In this document: one piece after another, positions 48,927 to 58,175 of the stretch
Layout: every line of letters starts with the position of its first letter
Position numbering within the stretch: the stretch's first letter is position 1
Source of the DNA: Candidatus Eremiobacterota bacterium
GTDB taxonomy: Bacteria > Vulcanimicrobiota > Vulcanimicrobiia > Vulcanimicrobiales > Vulcanimicrobiaceae
Length of the DNA: 64,000 nucleotides
Direction of reading: 5' to 3'
NCBI GenBank assembly: GCA_019240525.1
Contig: JAFAYE010000001.1
Location: 1,027,300 to 1,091,299 of the forward strand
The notes under the pieces: model-generated
The model's database searches: none
Told to the model about the DNA's origin: nothing
What the model saw: only the letters and a program-made list of their open reading frames with translations
Program-made: the position numbers and the translations under genes

Positions 48927-51548
48927 CTACGATCTTCGAATCATCCGAGCAGTCAGTTCGGTGCGGTTGCGTACGCCAAGCTTTCCGAAAATCGACGTCA
49001 GATGTTTTTCGATGGTGCGCCTATTGACTGCGAGATGCTCGGCAAGACGTTTGTTTGGGATCCCTTTAACGACTAGTGCGGCGATTTCGTGTTCCCGCGG
49101 TGAGAGCAACGATGCCTGCACGTCGGGCGCGATCTCGCATGGCGGAGCGACGCCGCACAAGTCGCGCATCGCTATCTCGTGGGCTGGCCACTCCAGTTCG
49201 CGATACTTCAACGCGGCTTGCGTCGCGTAGCTTTTGAGCGCCTCGCCGTCGCCGATACGATTCGCCGCCACCGCCCGCACATGCGCCGCCGTGGCCGCAT
49301 AAATCGGCAAGTCACTCATCTGCTCAAGGGCCGGCAGATGCGAGAGCGCCAGTGGCAGCGTTGCTTCGTCCCCCAGCTCTGCAGCGGCGATCAACGTTTC
49401 GGTTGCAGCAAACGGGCCCGCCAATAACGTCATTGCGTCCCGAAGCGTGCGCGACGCCTCTTCGTTCTCGCCTCGCACGCGCAGCCATCGCGCATAAGGC
49501 CCGGCGATGCGTCCCAACGTCGAATTGATGCGGCTTCCCAGCGCGTTTTTCACCGCTTCGGAAGAGGCGCAGCGCAAGGCCAGCTCATCGTCGCGCAACG
49601 CACAGGCGAGCGTTAATGCGGCCGCCGCCAGCACGACGGGTGCCGTCGTAGTCGTCTCGGGAATCGAGAGCCCCTGTGCGATCGCCGCGCGAGCGAGCTC
49701 CCATCGCCCTGCGCGTTCGTGGAGTAACGCTGCGTTGGCGGAGGTGACGGCCTCGAGTCCATGCAGCCGGCGTTCTCGCAGTTCCGGCTGGATCGTGTCG
49801 AAGATCTCCAACGCTTCCTCGTCGGCGCCAAGAACGCCGAGGCTGAAACCGGCGTTGAAGCGCGCGCGCAGCGCCGCCTCCGGGCTCTCCGATTGGCAGC
49901 GGCGGCTGTATTCGTCGGAGGAATGGCGCACCGCGGCCAGATCGCCGCGAACGGCCGCCGCGTAGGTCAGCGCGCTGGCATAAATCGCACTTTCGCTGGC
50001 CGCCTCGGCGCGGGCGATCCACTTCGCCGCCACCTTCGTCTCACATCGGTCGAGGTAGGTGAACGCCAACGAAACGTAGAGCTTCGCTTTTTCCACGGCG
50101 GCTCTATCCGAGAGGCGCGAGATTGCTCGCCGCAAAATGGCGCGCGAGGCGATCGCGTCTCCGCCGATGCGCGCCTGAGCGCTCATCGACAGGTAGAGCT
50201 CCGCAACGCGTCGCTCGTCGCCGGTCTCTTCGAACGTTTGCGCCGCAGTTTCATAGAGGCCGGCCGCAACGTCGGCCCTTCCGTCACGGGCCGCAGCTGC
50301 GGCGGCTTTTTCTTGAAGGCGCCCGCGTACGCGCGCATCTTGGGCGCCGATGAGCGCGCGTTCGAAGCAGAGGCGCGCGTCCGCGTACGCATGCACCGCG
50401 AGCGCCTCGTCGCCGGCAAGCTCGTTGTAACGCAGCGCCTGTGCAAGGTTCTGCGCCGCCCATGCGTGATAGCCAAGGTCGAAGGCGCTTGCGCCGTTCC
50501 GCTCCAGTGCTTCGAGCATGCTTTGATGCAGCGGTATGAGCTCGTCGCGCAGCATTGTTTCATAGATTGCGTGGCGCGTAATTGCGTGGCGGAATGCGTA
50601 GGCGACGGGCGCGGCAGATACTTCTTCGATGAGTTGCAAGTCGCGAAGTCGTCGAAGGCCGTTGAAGACGCGCTCTAAAGGCTCGGCGCAAATGGACGCC
50701 AACAGTCTTGCGTCGAAGCGGCGGCCGAGAACGGCCGCGCGCGTCAAAATTCCGCGTGACGTCTCGTCGAGCCCCGCACAGCGTTCGAGAACTGCGGCAC
50801 GAATCGTCAGCGGCAAATCGGAGAACGCGCGGACCGATACGGAGCGCTCGAGCGCGTTGCGCAGAAGCTCTTCGGCGAAGAACGGATTGCCTTCGCTGCG
50901 TTCTACGATCTCTGCGATAGTCTGCGCGGGTAGTGGCGCTCGTTCGCCGAGAGCGAGCGCTGCGACTTGGCGCAGTTCGGCATTGCTCAACGGTCCTAGC
51001 TCGATACGGTACGCCGACGCGCCCCGTTGAAATCGCGGTAAGAAGTTCGCTAGCGAACTTTCGCCGGTCTCGGAGGGCGAGCGATAGGTAACGACGAGCA
51101 ACAGCCGCATCGACACCAGCATCGGCAGCACGTGAAGCAGAAACCGTAAGGAGCCTTCGTCCGCCCATTGCGCGTCTTCGACGATAAAGACGGCATGACG
51201 TCGCCGACACGCGGCGGCAAGACGCTCGGTCAGCGCTTCGAGGTGCGCCTCCCGGCTAAGCTCGTGAGAGAGCTGCGAGGCGGCCCCGATGCCGGCGAGC
51301 GCCTCGAGCACGGGCGCATACGGGGCGTTGCCGAACTCGCGCGCGACGCCGATCCCAAGCGCTGCGCGGCCGCCGCTGAGCGTACCGCGAAACTCGGCAA
51401 GAAGCCGGCTCTTGCCCATCCCTGCATCGCCGGAGAGCAGCACGCACGAGCCTTTTCCGTGCGCGGCCGCCAGCCGGCGGTCAACGAGCAACTGCAGCTC
51501 GCGCGTACGGCCAATGAGGACCGGACAAAGAATCGGACCGGTTACCAT
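48927..51548 (-). CDS. LuxR-type STAND regulator
   Basis: The 873-residue protein has an N-terminal ATPase with GRTRELQLL, Walker A GDAGMGKS (Lys46) and Walker B AVFIVEDAQWAD. A TPR-like middle follows, and the C-terminal LuxR helix-turn-helix reads LLSPREHEIAALVVKGIPNK, RLAEHLAVNRRTIEKHLTSI and FGKLGVRNRTEL. This is the LAL (large ATP-binding LuxR) layout. It diverges from a PQQ-type lipoprotein gene over 106 bases that hold repeated GGTACGGTT, so it may control that gene. Confidence 0.92.
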   Translation of the reverse strand: MVTGPILCPVLIGRTRELQLLVDRRLAAAHGKGSCVLLSGDAGMGKSRLLAEFRGTLSGGRAALGIGVAREFGNAPYAPVLEALAGIGAASQLSHELSREAHLEALTERLAAACRRRHAVFIVEDAQWADEGSLRFLLHVLPMLVSMRLLLVVTYRSPSETGESSLANFLPRFQRGASAYRIELGPLSNAELRQVAALALGERAPLPAQTIAEIVERSEGNPFFAEELLRNALERSVSVRAFSDLPLTIRAAVLERCAGLDETSRGILTRAAVLGRRFDARLLASICAEPLERVFNGLRRLRDLQLIEEVSAAPVAYAFRHAITRHAIYETMLRDELIPLHQSMLEALERNGASAFDLGYHAWAAQNLAQALRYNELAGDEALAVHAYADARLCFERALIGAQDARVRGRLQEKAAAAAARDGRADVAAGLYETAAQTFEETGDERRVAELYLSMSAQARIGGDAIASRAILRRAISRLSDRAAVEKAKLYVSLAFTYLDRCETKVAAKWIARAEAASESAIYASALTYAAAVRGDLAAVRHSSDEYSRRCQSESPEAALRARFNAGFSLGVLGADEEALEIFDTIQPELRERRLHGLEAVTSANAALLHERAGRWELARAAIAQGLSIPETTTTAPVVLAAAALTLACALRDDELALRCASSEAVKNALGSRINSTLGRIAGPYARWLRVRGENEEASRTLRDAMTLLAGPFAATETLIAAAELGDEATLPLALSHLPALEQMSDLPIYAATAAHVRAVAANRIGDGEALKSYATQAALKYRELEWPAHEIAMRDLCGVAPPCEIAPDVQASLLSPREHEIAALVVKGIPNKRLAEHLAVNRRTIEKHLTSIFGKLGVRNRTELTARMIRRS

Positions 51549-51574
51549 CGCGACCGTTCCCTATTCGCGCAAAA

Positions 51575-51621
51575 GGTACGGTTTTCCGACATACCGGAGC
51601 CGCCCCGGCCGAGGTACGGTT
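51575..51621. promoter_or_regulatory. Repeated GGTACGGTT in the regulator/lipoprotein divergent promoter
   Basis: GGTACGGTT occurs at 51575-51583 and 51613-51621. The first copy also forms an imperfect inverted repeat with ATACC at 51591-51595. TACTAT at 51621-51626 may be a -10 box for the downstream lipoprotein. The site lies between divergent genes for a LuxR-type regulator and a PQQ-type lipoprotein. Confidence 0.4.
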
Positions 51622-51654
51622 ACTATCAAAGGTTCGTTGCGAGGGAGGTTCCCA

Positions 51655-53034
51655 ATGTGTAAACACTTCCGTTGGCTCGGCATATCCGGGCTGATTCTGC
51701 TTTCAGCGGTCCTGTCGGGGTGCGGTGGCACCGGCTCCGCACCAGCGGTCGACTCGACGCTCGCCCGGCCGGCCGCGCAAACGCCTGTATCCTCATCAGG
51801 TACGCGCGACGACTTTGCGTCAAAGGGCAAAACGCTGAACTGGCCCGAGCTGGGCTTCGATGCCGGGCACTCAGGCTACAACCTGCACGAGACGATTCTT
51901 TCAGCCTCCAACGTCTCGGATCTGCAGCACACCTGGAGCACCAGCGCCAGCGGCGCCATTCAAGGCGTTGATGCCATGGTTGAGGACGGCGGTCTGATTT
52001 TCGTCGAATCAGGCGGCAGCGGCAGCTACGATGTGACGGCCGTTAAGGCATCCGATGGAACGCCGGTGTGGACGTCGCAACCACTCGATCTCAACGGCGC
52101 GTATCCGATGGGAATCGCGGCAGGCTCGGGCCTCGTCTTTGTCGGGTGCAACGTGAGTGGCCAGGGAATGTGCGCCTTCAAACAATCGAACGGAAGGCTC
52201 GCCTGGTTCCACGGCGTGAGTAGCTTCCAAGTCCCGCCTGCGTATGCCAACGGGCTCGTCTTTTTCAACATGTCCACCAACTGTGAAAATTGTGTCAGTG
52301 AGGTTGCGCTCAACGCGAAAACCGGTGCGGTGGTTTGGGCGGACGGCGGCTGGGACGCGGCCGCAGGCGTTGCTGCCATTGCCAACGGCACCGTTTATTT
52401 CACGTGCGGACCGGTTAACGGGACGGTCAACCTTTGCGCATTCAACGCTTCCAGTGGAGCCTCGCAATGGGAGTGGACTCCGCCGGCCAGCATGAACGTT
52501 AGCAGTTCGGTCGCTGTTTCCGTCGCGAACGGTGTGGCGTACCTTGTGCTCAACCTCAACAGCAGCCCGAGCGGCTATAGTTACCAACAGGCACTCGTCG
52601 CAATCAATGCCAAGACCGGCGCCACGATCTGGACGTTCTATGAACCCGGTAACGGCGTGAACGGCAACTGGGGCAACGCCTTACCCGCGGCAGCCACGAA
52701 AAGCAGCGTCTATTGGGTAGGCGGCGACACGGCGATGTACGCGCTCAACGCCAAGACCGGTACACAGCTATGGGCCAACGTTGACGCGCCTTGTTACTTC
52801 CAAACGTCGCCTTCCATTGCGAACGGCGTGGTGTACGCGATACCGACCGTTGGTTGCAACCAAAGTGAAGCGCTGGGCGCAAGCACGGGGGCGGAGTTAT
52901 GGCTGGCGCCCGGAAGCGACGGAACCGCTCCAAATGGCAGTGTCTCACCTCCCATCATCCTCAACGGCACGCTCTACGCGCAATGCTGGGCGCTCTGCGC
53001 GTATAACCTTCCTACACCTCGCCGCCATCGTTAA
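51655..53034 (+). CDS. PQQ-repeat beta-propeller lipoprotein
   Basis: ATG at 51655 follows GGGAGG and gives a lipoprotein signal (HFRWLGISGLILLSAVLSGCGG). The 459-residue protein shows seven PQQ-like repeat motifs of the form AxxGxxxW: SDGTPVW, SNGRLAW, KTGAVVW, SSGASQW, KTGATIW, KTGTQLW, STGAELW. That fits a seven- or eight-bladed propeller like BamB or quinoprotein dehydrogenases. No catalytic or cofactor residues are evident, so a binding role is more likely. It overlaps the convergent amidase gene by 23 bases. Confidence 0.9.
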   Translation: MCKHFRWLGISGLILLSAVLSGCGGTGSAPAVDSTLARPAAQTPVSSSGTRDDFASKGKTLNWPELGFDAGHSGYNLHETILSASNVSDLQHTWSTSASGAIQGVDAMVEDGGLIFVESGGSGSYDVTAVKASDGTPVWTSQPLDLNGAYPMGIAAGSGLVFVGCNVSGQGMCAFKQSNGRLAWFHGVSSFQVPPAYANGLVFFNMSTNCENCVSEVALNAKTGAVVWADGGWDAAAGVAAIANGTVYFTCGPVNGTVNLCAFNASSGASQWEWTPPASMNVSSSVAVSVANGVAYLVLNLNSSPSGYSYQQALVAINAKTGATIWTFYEPGNGVNGNWGNALPAAATKSSVYWVGGDTAMYALNAKTGTQLWANVDAPCYFQTSPSIANGVVYAIPTVGCNQSEALGASTGAELWLAPGSDGTAPNGSVSPPIILNGTLYAQCWALCAYNLPTPRRHR

Positions 53035-54448
53035 GAGCACCCTGTCGCTCCCGTGGCTCACGCAGCGTCTCCCAAGGCCGCACGGATTCGAACGCCCTCG
53101 CAACGCGAAGCACGAGATCGTCCTGCAAGAGCGGTGCAACAATCTGCAAGCCGACCGGCAAACCGCTCTCCGTCATGCCGCAGGGAACGCTCGCGGCGGG
53201 CTGGAGCGTCAGGTCGAACGGATAGCTATAGGGCGCCCACCGCATCCAGTCGTCGCCAAACCGGCCATCGGGCGGCGTGTTGTGACCGACTTCGAAAGGA
53301 GTCGTCGCAACGGCCGGCGTCAGTAGCACGTCGTACTTGTCGTGGAACTCCGACATTTGCTGATAAAGTGGCGCGCGCGCGTTGACCTGAGCCATAAAAT
53401 CAATCGCCTTCACGTCTGCGCCGGCTTTCGCGCAGGCCACGAAACCCGGATCGCATTCGTTCCAGCGCTCCTGCGGGATGTCGCGGAGCTCGCTCATCGA
53501 TCCGGTCGTCCAAATCATTCGAATGATGTCGTAGGGATCGTTCCACGGCGGATTCGCTTCTTCGACGTACGCCCCGCATTCTTCGAAGGCACGTGCACCG
53601 GCGGCGCAGATGCGCTCGACTTCGCCATCAAGTTGCTGCACGAAGTTCAGTCGCGGACTCCACGCGATGCGCAAGCCGCGAACGCCGTCGTCGAGGGTGC
53701 TGCGGTAATCCGGCGGGTCGTTCTGCAACGCCCAGATGTCGCGACGGTCCGGGCCGGCCATCGCCGTCAACATCAGCGCAGCGTCGCGTACGGTGCGCGT
53801 CATGGGGCCGACGTCTGAAATGAGTGCAAAGGGTAATGGAGGATAGCCCGAAACGCGCCCGTGTGTAGGCTTCAATCCGAAGACGCCGCAGAAGCTGCTG
53901 GGGATGCGAATGGATCCGGCTGAATCCATGCCGATGTGCAGCGCGCCCATATTCAACGCGGCGGCGGCCGCCGCACCCGCCGACGAACCGCCCGTCGTCA
54001 TGCGCGTGTCCCAGGGGTTACGCGTAATACCGTAGAGCGGGCTGTCGCCGAGCGCCTTCCATCCCGCCTCGGGAAGCGTCGTCTTCCCGAGCGGAATCGC
54101 TCCCGCACCGAGCATTTCATCGACGGCAGGCGCGTTCTCCGTTGCCGGATCGGTCGGCGTCCCTTTGGAGCCGCCGCGCACGGGAAAGCCGCGCCATAAG
54201 AGGGCGTCCTTGATGGTGAACGGGACGCCGTCGACGATTCCGCGCGGCTCGGAGCGCATCCAGCGAGTCTCGCTCTCTGCGGCCGCGGCGCGGGCGCCCT
54301 CGTGGTCGACGATGCAAAATGCGTTCACGATCGGATTGAAGCGATCGATCGCTTTGAGCATCGCATCGACGGCATCACGCGGGGAGAGCGTCTTGTTGCG
54401 GTACGCGCCGACGAGCGCCGTCGCATCCATCAAAAGAATTTCGTCCAT
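53012..54448 (-). CDS. Amidase signature family enzyme
   Basis: The 478-residue enzyme has the Ser-cisSer-Lys triad: FTIKDALLWRG supplies the Lys (about 80), TTGGSSAGAAAAAAL the cis-Ser (about 150), and GMDSAGSIRIPSSFCGVFGLKP the nucleophile Ser. LTPAVATTPF and PCGMTESGLPVGLQIVAPLL are typical C-terminal elements. It hydrolyses an amide bond. It is not the GatA subunit in any obvious way, since no gatB or gatC is near. It lies divergent from the GNAT gene with 20 bases between starts. Confidence 0.93.
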   Translation of the reverse strand: MDEILLMDATALVGAYRNKTLSPRDAVDAMLKAIDRFNPIVNAFCIVDHEGARAAAAESETRWMRSEPRGIVDGVPFTIKDALLWRGFPVRGGSKGTPTDPATENAPAVDEMLGAGAIPLGKTTLPEAGWKALGDSPLYGITRNPWDTRMTTGGSSAGAAAAAALNMGALHIGMDSAGSIRIPSSFCGVFGLKPTHGRVSGYPPLPFALISDVGPMTRTVRDAALMLTAMAGPDRRDIWALQNDPPDYRSTLDDGVRGLRIAWSPRLNFVQQLDGEVERICAAGARAFEECGAYVEEANPPWNDPYDIIRMIWTTGSMSELRDIPQERWNECDPGFVACAKAGADVKAIDFMAQVNARAPLYQQMSEFHDKYDVLLTPAVATTPFEVGHNTPPDGRFGDDWMRWAPYSYPFDLTLQPAASVPCGMTESGLPVGLQIVAPLLQDDLVLRVARAFESVRPWETLREPRERQGALNDGGEV

Positions 54449-54468
54449 AAACGGGTACCTACCACATA

Positions 54469-54906
54469 ATGCCGCTGGAATATCGAAGCGATATCGTCCT
54501 CACCGAAGAGTCGTCGCCGGACGAGCCAACGATCCGTGCATTTAAGGAAGGTGTCGACGACTTCAACTTCGCGGCGGCCGGCCCAGACGGGTATGCCGCA
54601 TTTTGGATCATCGGCCGTGACGTCTCCGGTGCGGTACGAGCCGGTGCCCATGGAAGCACTTCCTGGGAATGGCTCTTTCTCGATTGGCTCTGGGTTCACG
54701 AATCGCTTCGCCATCACGGGATCGGTTCCGACTTGATGGAACGCGCTGAGAAAATTGCGCGAGAACAGAAATGCCGCGGCGTGTTCTTAAATACGTACTC
54801 TTTCCAAGCGCCGCGGTTTTATCAGCGCCTCGGTTACGAAGAGTTCGGTCGGCTCGCCGATATGCCGCCCGGCCACACGCGCATATGGTTCGCGAAGCGG
54901 CTGTAG
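54469..54906 (+). CDS. GNAT family N-acetyltransferase
   Basis: The 145-residue protein has the acetyl-CoA-binding core LDWLWVHESLRHHGIGSDLMERAEKIAR, with RHHGIG as the pyrophosphate loop, followed by CRGVFLNTYSFQAPRFYQRLGYEEFGR. It acetylates an unknown amine substrate. The N-terminal half before residue 45 is less typical. The aminotransferase start lies inside its last 22 bases. Confidence 0.9.
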   Translation: MPLEYRSDIVLTEESSPDEPTIRAFKEGVDDFNFAAAGPDGYAAFWIIGRDVSGAVRAGAHGSTSWEWLFLDWLWVHESLRHHGIGSDLMERAEKIAREQKCRGVFLNTYSFQAPRFYQRLGYEEFGRLADMPPGHTRIWFAKRL

Positions 54907-56108
54907 CGGCGGATCGCTACGCCGCCTCGCACGCGTTATATCAACGCGCGCGCGCAGTCATCCCCGGAGGCATCCAACTCGACGGGGGAAAGCCCCTGCT
55001 GCGCGGTGGCTGGTCGCCGCTGTATTTCGATCGCGCACAAGGCGCGTACGTTTGGGACGCCGATGGCAACCGCTACATCGACTTCATCATGGCCTACGGT
55101 CCGTTCGTGCTGGGCTATGGGCATCAAGCCGTCGACGCTGTTGCATTTGCGCAATTCCAGCGCGGCAACCTTATTTCGATGAATCACCCACTGCATGTCC
55201 AGTTCATTGAAGAGCTGCTGCAGCGCTTTCCATACGCCGAGATGGGCGCATTCTTCAAGTCCGGCTCGGAAGCAACAACGGCCGCGTTACGCATCGCCCG
55301 GCGTGCTACCGGGAGGCGCGCCGTTGCGCGATGCGGTTACCACGGCTGGCACGATTGGTGCCATCCGAACGCGGATTTCGTTCCTGCCGCACTCGACGAG
55401 CAAGTTCTGGCCTACGACGCACTGCTGACGCAATCGCTCGAGCGGCTCTTCGTCGAGCATCCCAACGAGATTGCGGCGGTCATCCTGGCGCCCGAGATGG
55501 TTCATCCTCCAAACCGTGAGGCGGTTGCCGCCGTTGCGGCACTCGCCCAAAAGAATGGCGCGCTCTTCATTATGGATGAGGTCAAGACCGGATTGCGCGC
55601 GCCGGGTGGTTCGATGCAGAACTTCTACGGCATTAGGCCCGATCTGACTACGCTGAGCAAAGCCCTTGGGAACGGCTGGCCGATCGCCGCGCTCGTCGGT
55701 ACCCGCGACACGATGCGTCACGGCGAAGGCCTATCGCTCTCGGCGACCTACCACGGCGAGACGTCTGCAATGGCCGCAGCGATTGAAACGATGCGCATCG
55801 TGGAGCGAGAGAACGCGGCGGCGTATCTAGAAGGCCTAGGTCAGCGTTTCATCACCGGATTGAATGCGGCGGCGGCGCGTAACCACGTTCAAGCGCATGC
55901 CTACGGCGAGCCCATTGCGGCAATGCCGTTCCTCAAATTTGCCGACGGCTCAGGCGATGTCAAAGAGCATTTTTACGCCAATGTGCTTGCGCATGGCATC
56001 CTTCTGCATCCCAACCATCTCTGGTACGTCAGCACGGCCCATACGGAGCGCGATATCGACGATGCCCTGACAATCGTCGACGAGGCGATGGCGCGTTTAG
56101 CTCAGTGA
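54885..56108 (+). CDS. Class III aminotransferase, glutamate-1-semialdehyde aminomutase-like
   Basis: ATG at 54885 (MVREAAVAADRYAASHALYQRARAVIPGG) matches the family's N-terminus. The frame is open to 54771 but only as a shadow of the GNAT gene. The 407-residue enzyme has DADGNRYIDFIMAYGPFVLGY, KSGSEATTAALRIARRATG, YHGWHDW, IMDEVKTGLR and LSKALGNGWPIAALVG, in which the Lys would hold PLP. It resembles HemL but may act on another amino-keto substrate, since no haem genes are nearby. Confidence 0.9.
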   Translation: MVREAAVAADRYAASHALYQRARAVIPGGIQLDGGKPLLRGGWSPLYFDRAQGAYVWDADGNRYIDFIMAYGPFVLGYGHQAVDAVAFAQFQRGNLISMNHPLHVQFIEELLQRFPYAEMGAFFKSGSEATTAALRIARRATGRRAVARCGYHGWHDWCHPNADFVPAALDEQVLAYDALLTQSLERLFVEHPNEIAAVILAPEMVHPPNREAVAAVAALAQKNGALFIMDEVKTGLRAPGGSMQNFYGIRPDLTTLSKALGNGWPIAALVGTRDTMRHGEGLSLSATYHGETSAMAAAIETMRIVERENAAAYLEGLGQRFITGLNAAAARNHVQAHAYGEPIAAMPFLKFADGSGDVKEHFYANVLAHGILLHPNHLWYVSTAHTERDIDDALTIVDEAMARLAQ

Positions 56109-56117
56109 CGCCTTTAG

Positions 56118-56705
56118 CTAAGGAGCTCGCACAGTGCGCGTATAAATGGTCGTCCAGTTCGTTTCCCACGTCTTGCCGTTATCCGGCGAAAACGCTTGCT
56201 CGAAGTAAGGATGATCCCCCGGCAAAACACGCCACTTAAAGCGCACGATGATTGGCTTTTGGTCGTGCTTATCGCGCGCATAGAACTGGCCCACGCCGTG
56301 GGTATCGAACTCTCCAACTTGCGGCGGCGGTACCAGTCCGCGCGTTTGGGTTCCCCACCACAGCGACCATTGATGGGTCCGTGCGTTGTACATTCGAAGG
56401 GTCATACCCACGACGTGGCTTCCGGGGCAGCGGAGGTCGCCGTCTTCCACGTCGCCGTATCCATGCCAGAATGGCCGTATCGTTGAATAGCCGTAGCAAT
56501 CATACCACTCGTGATCGTTGCTCAGCCGCCGCTTGAGCAGACGGTAGTGCGTGCGCCACGTGCCAAAAAGAAAATTGAAATCGTTATGCCCATCTCGAAT
56601 AGTCGGCGTGACCGCGATCTGCGAACGCACCGGGATCCCACCGCCGACGATCAGCGCTGCGGTCATCAATAGCGCTGCGAGAGCAGGTACGCGGCGCGTC
56701 AGCAA
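56118..56705 (-). CDS. Secreted DUF1579-like protein
   Basis: The 195-residue product has a signal peptide (MLTRRVPALAALLMTAALIVGGGIPVRS). The mature domain shows FNFLFGTWRTHYRLL, YGYSTIRPFWHGYGDVED, GMTLRMYNARTHQWSLWW and a beta-rich tail. This is the lipocalin-like pattern of DUF1579, often found in proteins of unknown function next to oxidoreductases. It ends ten bases from the convergent aminotransferase gene and starts near the alcohol dehydrogenase end. Confidence 0.8.
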   Translation of the reverse strand: MLTRRVPALAALLMTAALIVGGGIPVRSQIAVTPTIRDGHNDFNFLFGTWRTHYRLLKRRLSNDHEWYDCYGYSTIRPFWHGYGDVEDGDLRCPGSHVVGMTLRMYNARTHQWSLWWGTQTRGLVPPPQVGEFDTHGVGQFYARDKHDQKPIIVRFKWRVLPGDHPYFEQAFSPDNGKTWETNWTTIYTRTVRAP

Positions 56706-56709
56706 AGGG

Positions 56710-57882
56710 CTAGTTCGGACTCATCACGACTTTTAGGCAATCGTCGTCGTGCTTTGCGAAAGTGCCGTAGAAGCGCGCGGCGTCGTCGAGCGGACCGCGA
56801 TGCGAGATGATCGTCGCTGGGTCTATTTCCCCCGCGATAACCCGATCTTGTAAATCGCGCATATAGCGGTGCACGTGGGTCTGGCCCCCACGCATCTGCA
56901 AGCCTTTACCGAAGAACGCGCCCATTGGAAATGTGTCGACGAAGCCGGTATAAACGCCTGCCACCGAAACGCGACCTCCCGGTGCACAAGCATGGATGAT
57001 CTCGCGGAGAACGTGGGGCCGATCCATCTCCAGCTTCACTGCCTGCTTGACGTAGTCGATTGCTGCGTCGGGAGCCGTGCTGTGCGCTTCCATTCCGACG
57101 CAGTCGATGACACAGTCAGGGCCGCGTCCGCCGGTCATTTCGTAGAGCGCCTCCAAAATGTTGCTGACTTTGTCGTGATTGATCGTTTCAGCACCAGCGT
57201 CTCTCGCAACTTTGAGGCGATAATCGAACCGATCGATCGCAACGACACGCGCCGCCCCGAGCATGAAGGCAGAACGTAAGGCGAACTGTCCCACCGGTCC
57301 ACACCCCCAAATGGCCACGACGTCACCCTGCTCGATGTCGCAGTTTTCGGCTGCCATGTATCCGGTTGGAAAAACATCGGTCAGAAAGACGGCCTGCTCG
57401 TCGGTAACGCCGTCGGCAATCTTTACCGGGCCGAAATCGGCAAACGGAACCCGCACGTATTGCGCCTGGCCCCCCGAGTACCCGCCATACAGATGCGAGT
57501 AACCGAACAGGCCGCCGGCGTTGTGCCCGTACATGACATCGAGCAGTTCCGCGTTCGGATTGGCGTTTGCGCACAATGCGGTCTTTCCGCGCGTACACGG
57601 CTCGCAGCGTCCGCACGAAATAGCGAACGGTACCATGACGCGATCGCCTTTTTGCAGATTCTCGACGGCCGCTCCGCATTCCACGACGCGGCCGACGAAC
57701 TCGTGCCCAACGATATCGCCGGGCTTCATCATCGGAATAAGCCCGTTATACATGTGAAGATCCGAACCGCAGATCGCGGTTTTCGTAACCTCCACGATCG
57801 CGTCGCGCGGATTTAGAAGCTGGGGATCGTCGACTTGCTCAACGCGCAAGTCTTGTTTCCCGTGCCAAACCGCCGCCTTCAT
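56710..57882 (-). CDS. Zinc-dependent alcohol dehydrogenase
   Basis: The 390-residue enzyme has TAICGSDLHMYNG with the catalytic-zinc Cys, GDIVGHEFVGRVVE with the zinc His, and the structural-zinc Cys cluster in CGRCEPCTRGKTALC. Its nucleotide-binding motif is IWGCGPVGQFALRSAF. It belongs to the glutathione-independent formaldehyde dehydrogenase/threonine dehydrogenase-like branch. An NAD(P)-dependent alcohol oxidation is expected. Its ATG overlaps the stop of the short SRPBCC-like gene (ATGA), a pairing seen in other genomes. Confidence 0.92.
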   Translation of the reverse strand: MKAAVWHGKQDLRVEQVDDPQLLNPRDAIVEVTKTAICGSDLHMYNGLIPMMKPGDIVGHEFVGRVVECGAAVENLQKGDRVMVPFAISCGRCEPCTRGKTALCANANPNAELLDVMYGHNAGGLFGYSHLYGGYSGGQAQYVRVPFADFGPVKIADGVTDEQAVFLTDVFPTGYMAAENCDIEQGDVVAIWGCGPVGQFALRSAFMLGAARVVAIDRFDYRLKVARDAGAETINHDKVSNILEALYEMTGGRGPDCVIDCVGMEAHSTAPDAAIDYVKQAVKLEMDRPHVLREIIHACAPGGRVSVAGVYTGFVDTFPMGAFFGKGLQMRGGQTHVHRYMRDLQDRVIAGEIDPATIISHRGPLDDAARFYGTFAKHDDDCLKVVMSPN

Positions 57883-58139
57883 CGCGTTCGTTCTCCGGTT
57901 GGAATTTCGCCGGCCTCAACAAGGGCGCGATACGCGCGCAGACCTGCCTTCAACCGCTTTTGATTGAGCTTTTCAGAAGTGGCGTGAATCTCAGTACCTC
58001 GCCCCTCCGGCGCGGAAACGAGCGAGCAACGGCAGTCGCCGGAACCCTCGCCGAACGCTCCAGCAAAGACTGCGGCGTCTTCGGTGTCCGCGGCCAAGTT
58101 CTCGCGCGACCGTCGGACGGTGATTGTTGCAGCATTCAT
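57879..58139 (-). CDS. Shortened SRPBCC-like protein
   Basis: ATG at 58139 gives 86 residues; the frame is open further upstream to 58172. The ends match an SRPBCC/cyclase domain (ATITVRRSRENL at the start, APEGRGTEIHA and LRAYRALVEAGEIPTGERTR at the end). The central strand region of a normal 150-residue domain is missing, so this is an internally shortened version. Similar short forms next to alcohol dehydrogenases may be functional. Its start lies 36 bases from the divergent SDR. Confidence 0.65.
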   Translation of the reverse strand: MNAATITVRRSRENLAADTEDAAVFAGAFGEGSGDCRCSLVSAPEGRGTEIHATSEKLNQKRLKAGLRAYRALVEAGEIPTGERTR

Positions 58140-58175
58140 AACGAGCAGCATACCCGGTCTTGGGTATAGCAAGCT

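Noticed and set aside
51289-51654. Upstream extension of the PQQ lipoprotein frame into the LuxR gene
   Set aside because: The lipoprotein signal and ribosome-binding site fix the start at 51655; the extension is antisense to the regulator.
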